A DNA stretch of 64,000 nucleotides from JBFHFS01 sp041583495 (GTDB lineage Bacteria; Bacteroidota; Bacteroidia; Bacteroidales; Marinilabiliaceae). The position numbers were made by a program, and so were the translations under genes. The first letter of the stretch is position 1; the number at the start of each line of letters is the position of its first letter. The notes beneath the pieces were generated by a model. That model saw only the letters and a program-made list of their open reading frames with translations. It ran no database searches and was not told the DNA's origin. Shown piece after piece: positions 36,734 through 43,873 of this stretch. The stretch lies in NCBI GenBank assembly GCA_041583495.1, contig JBFHFS010000024.1:1-64000 (forward strand). The letters run 5' to 3'.

Positions 36734-38023
36734 TTAAAATTTTCTGTACTTAAAATCCAAAAGTTTGTTGGCATCCGCCTCTACAAACTGAGCTGACTTA
36801 ATGTCCCAATGCAGGGTAGTGCCGGGAAAACGATTGGCGATAACCCCCAACAGAATAGATTCGGTCAGACGAGCTGCGTAGGAAAAGGAGGCACTACACT
36901 TGTCTTTTCCAAGGCAGCTGTCCACGAACTGATGATAATGATCGGCCATTTCGATTTGCGGAAAATCAATTTCCTCATATTTGCCGTTCACAATTAATTT
37001 GGGATAATCCCAGTGCGGGAGCAACAGATTCCCCTTTTCACCAATAAACATGGCGCCCTGACCGGGGAGTACTTCATCATTAGGAAGCACCAGGTCGGGA
37101 TGTTTATCAGGTGCGCCGGGCCCATCGTACCACACCCACTTAAGGCTTTCTGTAGTATATTTGGTCGCTCCAAATTGGTATTCCACCACGTTCTTTTCGG
37201 GATGGCCAAATCCGGTAGGCTGCCGACAGGTGGTTTTTATGGTTTGGGGAACATCTAATTCCAGGGCTGCATAGGGAGTATCAAAGATATGCACCCCCAT
37301 ATCCCCGAGGGTTCCGCAGCCGTAGTCCAACAATTTCCGCCAGTTTCCAGGATGATAGAATTCATCCTTATAAGGTCTTTGGGGGGAGGTGCCCAGCCAA
37401 AGGTTCCAGTCGAGAGTCGCAGGAATGGGATCGCTGCCTGAGGGAGCAGGCCCATCGTAGCCCCAGTTTTTTGGCGACCAGGCACGTACGGTGCTTACCT
37501 TACCTATGATACCCGACTGAATTAACAATACCGCCTTACGGTACATATCACTGGAATGGCACTGGATGCCCATTTGGGTTATCAGCCGATGCTCCTCTGC
37601 ATACTTTCGCATGGCCCTGGCCTCCGACACATGATGTGTGAGCGGCTTCTGGCAATAAACCGGTTTACCCATCTCCATGGCCATCATTGAAGCTGGAGCG
37701 TGGGTATGGTCGGGTGTGGAGACAATTACGGCATCAATATCTTTGCCCATTTTATCGAAAAGAACTCTGTAATCGCTGAACACTCCAGCCTTAGGATATA
37801 ACTTTTTAGCAGCCGCCAAATTGATCGAATCCACATCACACAGGGCTGTAACTTCAACCATGGGGTGGGAGGCAATCGAAGCCAGATCGCTATTCCCCAT
37901 CCCTCCAACACCAATATGGGCGGTTCTGAGTTTTCCGTTTTTAGCCAAGGCCCAAACCGATGAAGGCAGAATTGTAACGGATGCCAAAGCGGCAGCACTC
38001 TTAATGAAGTTTCTTCTTTCCAT
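36734..38023 (-). CDS. Gfo/Idh/MocA family oxidoreductase, exported
   Basis: A 429-residue NAD(P)-dependent sugar oxidoreductase-like protein. The N terminus MERRNFIKSAAALASV is twin-arginine-like, as in many Bacteroidota members carried to the periplasm with bound cofactor. The Rossmann motif is HIGVGGMGNSD (about 36-46), followed by ALCDVDS. The family Lys is in CQKPLTHH, where the more usual Glu-Lys-Pro has Gln. The second half is the alpha/beta substrate domain (WDYPKLIVNGKYEEI). It is 9 bases downstream of the DUF1080 gene. Exported oxidoreductases with DUF1080 partners have been linked to glycoside oxidation at C3 followed by elimination (BT2156-BT2160-type pathway); that role here is inference. 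Confidence 0.85.
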   Translation of the reverse strand: MERRNFIKSAAALASVTILPSSVWALAKNGKLRTAHIGVGGMGNSDLASIASHPMVEVTALCDVDSINLAAAKKLYPKAGVFSDYRVLFDKMGKDIDAVIVSTPDHTHAPASMMAMEMGKPVYCQKPLTHHVSEARAMRKYAEEHRLITQMGIQCHSSDMYRKAVLLIQSGIIGKVSTVRAWSPKNWGYDGPAPSGSDPIPATLDWNLWLGTSPQRPYKDEFYHPGNWRKLLDYGCGTLGDMGVHIFDTPYAALELDVPQTIKTTCRQPTGFGHPEKNVVEYQFGATKYTTESLKWVWYDGPGAPDKHPDLVLPNDEVLPGQGAMFIGEKGNLLLPHWDYPKLIVNGKYEEIDFPQIEMADHYHQFVDSCLGKDKCSASFSYAARLTESILLGVIANRFPGTTLHWDIKSAQFVEADANKLLDFKYRKF

Positions 38024-38032
38024 AAGGCAGTT

Positions 38033-38734
38033 CTATAATTTTTTTATCTTAATATTTCTAAACTGGGTTAGTCCACCATGGTCCTGTAAGCCAATATGCC
38101 CTTCCTTTGCCATACCATATAAAGGTTTATCCTTCCACTTGCAATTACTTTTATTTTCGTACCACTCATCGGTCCATAAATCGTATTCCACGACTTTTTT
38201 CTCATTCAAAAAATGTTCAACATGACTTCCTTTAACGATGATACGGGTAGTATTCCACTCATCAAGAGGTTTCACCTCTGCTCCAATGGGTTTATTCATC
38301 GCGTAATTGGCCCCTGAGTATTGGGAATCATCTAATTTGGTTGGCCACCCTTTGTCGTCCAACAACTGGTACTCCGGACCCGTTTCATAAATCACTTTGG
38401 TCTTACCTTCCTGAACGCGGTAAAATACGCCACTGTTGCTTTGGGGAGCAATTTTCCATTCGAGGGTTAACTCAAAGTCCTTGTACTGTTTTTTAGTGAT
38501 AATATCTCCTCCGTGATCACTTCCAACCCCTGAATTGTTTAAAATACCATCTACAACCTTCCAGCCTTGGACTTCACCTCCCTGGAAAAACTTCCACCCA
38601 TCCAGGTTCTCACCATTAAACAGAAGCTCCCAGCCTGCTTGTTTCTCCTCTTGCGTTAATTGGTTCAGGTTTTGACCATTGACCATACCCACTACTGACA
38701 ATACTACCGCCATTAATAATGATTTCTGCTTCAT
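38033..38734 (-). CDS. DUF1080 (3-keto-glycoside hydrolase-like) secreted protein
   Basis: A 233-residue protein with signal peptide (cleavage after VNG, about 20) and one concanavalin/LamG-like beta-sandwich of the DUF1080 family. Motifs are LLFNGENLDGWKFF, DGGDIITKKQYKDFEL-type strand, WKIAPQSNSGVFYRV and IGLQDHGGLTQFRNIKIKKL. Some DUF1080 proteins cleave 3-keto-disaccharides by elimination or hydrate the resulting enone, acting with a Gfo/Idh/MocA dehydrogenase, which is the next gene here. The pair may process glycosides of the neighbouring PUL without a classical glycosidase. Domain assignment is firm; function is by association. Confidence 0.85.
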   Translation of the reverse strand: MKQKSLLMAVVLSVVGMVNGQNLNQLTQEEKQAGWELLFNGENLDGWKFFQGGEVQGWKVVDGILNNSGVGSDHGGDIITKKQYKDFELTLEWKIAPQSNSGVFYRVQEGKTKVIYETGPEYQLLDDKGWPTKLDDSQYSGANYAMNKPIGAEVKPLDEWNTTRIIVKGSHVEHFLNEKKVVEYDLWTDEWYENKSNCKWKDKPLYGMAKEGHIGLQDHGGLTQFRNIKIKKL

Positions 38735-39105
38735 CGCTCTAAAATTTTTGTTATTTATTGGATTTTGAATAGCCTGTTCCTGTTTTTTACAGGCTCAATT
38801 CATGTTTTAGTGTTTATTTTTCAAATTTTTCACCACGGAATTAAAAAATAGAAAGACCTCAAATTCGGCTTCCCGAATTTGAGAGCCTTATTAAGTTTCC
38901 ACAACCATTGGGTCAAGCCTCTGTTTCGCCCTGCAATTTGGTAAAAATATTTTAAGGAATAAAATGCCGGGGAAAGCTTCTTAATAGAAATGATGAATAA
39001 TATCCGGGGTGAAAAAAAGCGCCCCCAAAATTAAAAAGCGATTCATGGGGAACAGGAAAAAAGAAAGAATCGAAAAAACCAAACCCACAAATACAGCCTT
39101 TAGGT
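38735..39105. other. Intergenic region between the T9SS protein and DUF1080 gene
   Basis: No gene is seen. It holds the hairpin at 38858-38883, described separately, and AT-rich sequence upstream of the DUF1080 start where a promoter is expected. A long A-rich stretch lies at 39010-39090. Confidence 0.5.
38858..38883 (-). terminator. Probable terminator hairpin
   Basis: Perfect 11-base-pair stem CTCAAATTCGG (38858-38868) with CCGAATTTGAG (38873-38883) and a 4-base loop (cttc). On the minus strand an interrupted T-run (tctttctatttttt) follows. It lies 220 bases after the stop of the T9SS protein gene and about 125 bases before the DUF1080 start, so it probably separates the two. Confidence 0.6.
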
Positions 39106-40038
39106 TTAATAAATAACGAGTTCAATTTCCTCTAACCGGTTGCCCACCATAACTCCCATCATGTACTTTCCGGGTTTAACAGATAAGTTAAACTCATGTC
39201 TTTGCACGTTGTCCAGGGAACTTTCAACTTTCCCGCGTTTATTAAAGATCACCACCTTCGAGGCCACTCCTTCACCCATGTCCAGGACAAACTGCCCATT
39301 GCTTGGGTTCGGATAGATCTTGATCTCAGAAGCACCCTCATCTTCCGATCCATTTGAGCTGACCTTAACACACTCTGAAATGAACACACAATTACCCTCT
39401 GTAATTTCCACCGCATAACTTCCACTTCCCGGAGCGGAAAGACTTCGGGCAGTTTCCCCCTTCAAAGGCACATTATTATGGGTGCAATCGATCCACTGAT
39501 ACCGACCTCTGGTATTATTGGCTGTAAGGGTTAAACCTTCGGTGGTGGTTGAAACATCAATGAAGGTCCAGGTAATTTTTTGAGTTTGGGTTAAGGTATG
39601 GCCTCTCCCATCATCGTAAATCCATTTAATCTCTTTGATGCGGGAATCGGTAATGGGGAACTCAGTATCGGTAGTACCTGTAAATACTTCGCCGTCAGGG
39701 TTGGTCGCTGTTGGCGCAGGAGGCATCTCTACCGAACAAACACCCTTTAATTCGGGCAACTCCTTCACATCGGGCACAGCCCACCCCGCGGGGCCGGTTA
39801 CATTCTGTGGCCCATTAGCACTGGAAACCTTAGCCTTACTTAAACCCTCATTTAAATCTCCTTTTGCCGCATCTCCAAACACATGGGCATCAGTCTGAAA
39901 AGGACCCTTAATCCCCTCTAAATCAAATTTCAGTCCCAGAACCTGTGAGCGAACTGCCAGGAGCCCGTAATCGGCTTGTTGCGCAAATACCCCGGAAATG
40001 CTTAAACCCAAAACAACAGTTAGTAGAATTATTTTCAT
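39106..40038 (-). CDS. Small secreted protein with T9SS type A sorting domain
   Basis: A 310-residue protein of unknown function. A signal peptide (about 1-19, ending VFAQ) exports it to the periplasm, and the last about 75 residues form a type IX secretion sorting domain (IKIYPNPSNGQFVLDMGEG, then a Gly-Lys-Tyr-Met turn and a short hydrophobic end). Just before it is the Cys-containing Ig-like module often found upstream of such domains (YQWIDCTHNN, GSYAVEITEGNCVFISEC). The N-terminal 130 residues match nothing recognised. It should be displayed on the surface or released. A -7-like box (TATTTTTG on the minus strand, 40067-40074) lies 29 bases upstream. Confidence 0.8.
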   Translation of the reverse strand: MKIILLTVVLGLSISGVFAQQADYGLLAVRSQVLGLKFDLEGIKGPFQTDAHVFGDAAKGDLNEGLSKAKVSSANGPQNVTGPAGWAVPDVKELPELKGVCSVEMPPAPTATNPDGEVFTGTTDTEFPITDSRIKEIKWIYDDGRGHTLTQTQKITWTFIDVSTTTEGLTLTANNTRGRYQWIDCTHNNVPLKGETARSLSAPGSGSYAVEITEGNCVFISECVKVSSNGSEDEGASEIKIYPNPSNGQFVLDMGEGVASKVVIFNKRGKVESSLDNVQRHEFNLSVKPGKYMMGVMVGNRLEEIELVIY

Positions 40039-40891
40039 CCTTAGCTAATTTATTATTAGTTGCCTTCAAAAATAAAGGGAGAGGAACGCCGATTTAAGTT
40101 TGTCCATTAAAAAACTGTTTAAATTTTATCCTTTAGTTTATTTTGTTGGCTTAATCCCTCATTCGGCAGCAAAATTTCTTTAAATAGGTGAGCCATTCGC
40201 ATCAATTTTGCTTTGAATGAGAACTTAATCCTTCCCAACTAACTCCAAAAACAAAACTTAAACAGTTTCTAAGTTTTTGGGGAGAGATAATTATGGCTGC
40301 ACCGAATGAGAAGAAACCATTCGCCGACCAACCATTTTCATGAGTTTAAAGGCTTGAGGGAAAGAATTGCCATTGAACATATATAAAATCTTTTACCTTC
40401 CCCATCAGAAAACCATATCCCCATGCCCAAAAAAAAAGGACACCCAATCCTGACCCAGGCATCACTGCATTCATCAACAAATTATGTACATCTGTCAATT
40501 TTGCACATGATTCAATATGAACAACAAAACAGTGACGTTCCACATCAGCCCAAAGGTAGAGACAAAAAATTACTCCCCAAAGACAAATCAAAAAATTCTG
40601 TTCGTCAAAAAGAATAGAAAGGAAAAAGAAAAGGAAAATATCCGTTTGAGAATAAACAACCACCCTCTTTTACGCAAAAGTAAAAATACTTAGGATAAAC
40701 TGATCCGCCTTAAATTCGGGCCCAATGAAGGCATCAAACAAAGGCAAAAAGAATTATGAATACCGGGTATCCCGGGAAATGAGACACTCTGAAAGGGATA
40801 AATCTCCTATGTTTTGTTTGCCTCCATCCTTTGGCTTAAACATATGCCTTAAACACCTCCCTAAAACCATAAAATTGCCCCCGCCATCTGA
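40039..40891. other. Gene-free stretch
   Basis: About 850 bases without a convincing gene. A 105-codon minus frame (40346-40663) and a 64-codon plus frame overlap each other and show no family features. Near 40772-40800 is a small palindrome (CCGGGtatCCCGG) and an ACTCTGAAAGGG word similar to the REP-like repeats elsewhere. The isomerase stop lies just beyond. Confidence 0.45.
40067..40074 (-). promoter_or_regulatory. -7 promoter box of the T9SS protein gene
   Basis: TATTTTTG on the minus strand fits TAnnTTTG exactly and would start a leader of about 20 bases before the ATG at 40038. No clear -33 TTTG lies at the expected distance, so confidence is moderate. Confidence 0.4.
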
Positions 40892-42307
40892 CTAACATAT
40901 TTGAACCGTCGTTATTCCGAGAATATCGCCCAGCTTCTGAATCTTATGGGCAATATGCCCCACACCAATGGCGCAATGGTGAGCCGGCCCCTGATAAGAC
41001 CAATTGTCAATAAATTCTTTTGCACCAATAGGGAAACGATAACGGCTATTGGTATTTCCAATTTCAAGAACAGGTCCTGGCACTGATTCACCTTCAGCAA
41101 CCAACAGACTCACCCCCTTAGGGTTTTCGACCACTGAAAGCAAGGTAACCGGGCCATGTTTTACAGACATTTGAATAGACAAACCCTTCCCTGGTTTTCC
41201 ATGATACAGAGGAAGGGGTACCAGCTTTACCCTCCCTTCGGCAATCGCAAAGTGAGCAGAACCATCATGCCCCAGCATCACAACATCATCTATAAAATCT
41301 ATCAGATAAAATTCAGAAAAAGATCCTCCGGCACCAAATTCGGACATAATCTTCATCGCCTGAGCATTTTTCACCTCACATTCGCCTGCTACAGGGATGT
41401 TTTTACCGGTTAATAAGGTATTTCCTGCAATTAATGAAGTAACGATATTTTCATAATCATTACCCGACTCACCTTCATAATAATAGGCCAGAGCCCCAAG
41501 ATTGTGTATTTTAACCATCTTGTCGAGAGCCACCGACGTTTCAGCTGCACGGATGATTTCCGCCGGTTCACAATCTTCCACGACATCAAAAACGGCTCTG
41601 AATTCCTGTACCTTCAATGCCACTTCGGCCTCAGTCACTTCATCACGGTACTTTTTCAGCTCGCACATTTCAATTAACTCAATATGCGTTCCGAACGTTG
41701 CGCTTTGTTTGGTTAAATCGGTATAGACATCCAACATCCCCCCGTAGTAATGGCCCAAAACACCCAGCCGGTTATTTCTCATAGCTGCTGCCACTTTTGC
41801 CGCTTCCGCCCAGGCCTCAATTTTAGTCCATGCCTCCTTGTCCCGCAGGTAACCGGTGACGAAAGCATACTTTATCCCCGCCCGATTAAACAAGCTGGCA
41901 ATTTCGGGAACGCTGCAAGACTGACAGTGCTCCAGCCACCTGCCAGTCATCAAACCCCTATCCTTCAATTGATTAAACGCCCCGTAATCGAGTTGCGCAA
42001 CCGGTTGAAGATTCAAAATAACGATAGGCACTTTTACTTGCTGCGCAATGGGTAAAACAGTAGACGACAACGCATAGGTCGACACATACAGAAAGATTAG
42101 TTCCACATCGCCAGCCTTTAACTCCTTAGCAGCCATCCTTGCTCTTTCGGGATTGTCGACCATCCCTGCATCAACCACATTGACGCCAAAACTTTCAATT
42201 GTTTTTTTTATTTGCCCCTGATACATTTTCAGGTTATCAAGTAATCCCTCAAATTGACCCCAATAGGTATCTAATCCAATACCAAAAAACCCAACATTAA
42301 TACTCAT
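40892..42307 (-). CDS. L-fucose/L-arabinose isomerase family protein
   Basis: Aldose-ketose isomerase fold of the AraA/FucI type, 471 residues, cytoplasmic (no signal). Conserved metal and catalytic positions appear as Glu in SGNDYEN and GECEVKN, His in LGHDGSAHF and His in GPAHHCAIGVGH, aligning by eye with the two Glu and two His of AraA. The start is ATG 42307 (MSINVGFFGI); a frame extension to a TTG at 42361 adds an unlikely N terminus. Length fits AraA-like members rather than the longer FucI. It is divergent from the AraC regulator. In this context it may isomerise L-fucose, L-galactose or another deoxy or pentose sugar released by the PUL; the substrate is not readable. Confidence 0.82.
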   Translation of the reverse strand: MSINVGFFGIGLDTYWGQFEGLLDNLKMYQGQIKKTIESFGVNVVDAGMVDNPERARMAAKELKAGDVELIFLYVSTYALSSTVLPIAQQVKVPIVILNLQPVAQLDYGAFNQLKDRGLMTGRWLEHCQSCSVPEIASLFNRAGIKYAFVTGYLRDKEAWTKIEAWAEAAKVAAAMRNNRLGVLGHYYGGMLDVYTDLTKQSATFGTHIELIEMCELKKYRDEVTEAEVALKVQEFRAVFDVVEDCEPAEIIRAAETSVALDKMVKIHNLGALAYYYEGESGNDYENIVTSLIAGNTLLTGKNIPVAGECEVKNAQAMKIMSEFGAGGSFSEFYLIDFIDDVVMLGHDGSAHFAIAEGRVKLVPLPLYHGKPGKGLSIQMSVKHGPVTLLSVVENPKGVSLLVAEGESVPGPVLEIGNTNSRYRFPIGAKEFIDNWSYQGPAHHCAIGVGHIAHKIQKLGDILGITTVQIC

Positions 42308-42709
42308 ATCGTTCTTTTTCGTTTTCAAAACCAACGATGCCGGAACACCACCTGGTTTCAATGATTGTATATGTCAATTCAGATTAAAAAAGATAATTCC
42401 GCCACGCCACCTTTCACTTCAAAATCTTCCAGATTAAATTTATCCAATACAACATTGCCATAAAATGCAATTTCTGATAAATAAATTGCACGATTTGACA
42501 ACTTCCCTTCAATATTGATTATTTGCCTGGTAAAGGTCTCCGAATAAATGCCCCTTTAAATTTTGAAGGTTGCAGGAATGCTTTTGGTTCCAGCCAAACA
42601 AATACAGTTTGCACTTAAAGTTCAGACAATAAACAGATAGAACAGACCAAATATTTAATTCATCCACACCTTACTGAATCACCCATTTATTTATATTTTT
42701 ACACACTAA
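42308..42709. promoter_or_regulatory. Divergent control region of isomerase and AraC regulator
   Basis: About 400 bases between two divergent starts. A near-consensus -7 box TATATTTT (42692-42699) lies 10 bases before the AraC ATG, so the first transcript base would fall at or near the start codon; translation may then begin at the second ATG (42722). No matching box was found for the isomerase. A binding site for the regulator is expected here but no clear direct repeat was identified. Confidence 0.4.
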
Positions 42710-43681
42710 ATGATACAGGCAATGGCATTAAATACCAATACCGGAAAAAAAACAGTACAAATTGACACTTCAAAACCGATCTTTAAAAAATATCTCGTCA
42801 TCTCGGATAGTGATCGCAAATGGGGTTTTATTATAAATAATACCGGGAAAACCGTAATTAAAAAAAACGCGAATTATCCCTCAAAAGGCCATCCAGGAGC
42901 ATACCTCTTTTCCTGGGAAAAAGGCAGAATACTAAACGAGTTCCATTTTGTGCTGATTTCGGAGGGTGAAGGCGTTTTTGAAAGTTCATCCATGCCTCCC
43001 ACAGCCATAAAGGGGGGAGATGGTTTTTTGATTTTCCCCGGGGAATGGCATCGATACAAACCATTAAAGAAAACAGGCTGGACAGAATATTGGGTTGGCT
43101 TTACAGGGGAGATTCCTGATTTAATAATGAAGGAGCATTTTTTCCAAAAAGAACAAGCGGTGATTCCCAAATGCGGAAACCAGGTGGTATTGAACCTATT
43201 CAAATCGCTGTTTCAATTGATTGAAGAAGAGCCTTTTGGCTTCCAAAGAATCGCATCCGGTGTTTGTTTACAAATGATTGCCGAAATTTGCAATGCAAAA
43301 CATGGGGCCTCGTTAAACAGCCAAAAAGTTTCAGTGATATCCAGGGCCAAATATGTGATGCACGAAAAGATTGACAGTAACATTGATTTTGAAAGGCTGG
43401 CAGATAATTTGGGGATTAGTTATTCCAAGTTCAGGGCCGACTTTAAAAAACAAACCGGCCTGTCACCGCTGCAATACTTCCTGCTCTTAAAAATAGAGAA
43501 AGCCAAAAACCTATTGCTCACCTCAACGGAAAACTCAAGACAAATCGCATTTACCCTGGGTTTTGAGTCCGACTATTATTTTTGTCGTTTGTTTAAAAGT
43601 AAGACAGGTCTAACACCTAAACAATTCAGGGTTATGGAACTTAACAAGGGCCAAAACACAAATTCGGATGGCCCTTGTTAA
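42710..43681 (+). CDS. AraC family transcriptional regulator
   Basis: A 323-residue regulator. The N-terminal cupin domain (about 35-165; FHFVLISEGEGVFES, GDGFLIFPGEWHRYKP, GWTEYWVGFTG) should sense a sugar. The C-terminal pair of helix-turn-helix motifs (about 215-310) includes ERLADNLGISYSKFRADFKK and SRQIAFTLGFESDYYFCRLF followed by the KTGLTPKQFR end. Divergent placement from the isomerase suggests control of that gene and perhaps of the PUL. The last codons and stop lie inside a strong inverted repeat (43638-43684), described separately. Membership is certain; the ligand is unknown. Confidence 0.92.
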   Translation: MIQAMALNTNTGKKTVQIDTSKPIFKKYLVISDSDRKWGFIINNTGKTVIKKNANYPSKGHPGAYLFSWEKGRILNEFHFVLISEGEGVFESSSMPPTAIKGGDGFLIFPGEWHRYKPLKKTGWTEYWVGFTGEIPDLIMKEHFFQKEQAVIPKCGNQVVLNLFKSLFQLIEEEPFGFQRIASGVCLQMIAEICNAKHGASLNSQKVSVISRAKYVMHEKIDSNIDFERLADNLGISYSKFRADFKKQTGLSPLQYFLLLKIEKAKNLLLTSTENSRQIAFTLGFESDYYFCRLFKSKTGLTPKQFRVMELNKGQNTNSDGPC

Positions 43682-43684
43682 GTT
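43638..43684 (+). terminator. 15-base-pair hairpin overlapping the araC-type gene end
   Basis: AACTTAACAAGGGCC (43638-43652) pairs perfectly with GGCCCTTGTTAAGTT (43670-43684), with a 17-base loop. The stop codon (43679-43681) lies within the second arm, so the terminator is partly built from coding sequence. The following bases (tattcc) are only weakly T-rich. The neighbouring gene ends in the opposite direction, so the hairpin may stop or protect the mRNA on one or both strands. Confidence 0.6.
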
Positions 43685-43873
43685 TATTCCTTGCCAATAA
43701 TTGTCTGTCCCGAGGCTCTTTCTGAGGCAGCACCAAAAAAATATTTACGGGCAAACCCCAATAGTCCGGTTCTTTCTCAGGCAGGTTACCCGAATCTGCC
43801 TATTCGCCAGTCCGCCTTTTACTGAGGCCTTGCATCGCCACAGAGCTCATTTTTGAAACAACCCTGGTCAATG

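Noticed and set aside
40346..40663. 105-codon minus-strand frame in the gene-free gap
   Set aside because: Trp/Phe-rich with no family features, overlapped by an opposite frame, and no ribosome site seen.
42308..42361. Upstream TTG start of the isomerase
   Set aside because: ATG 42307 starts the conserved MSINVGFFGI; the extension has no family match.
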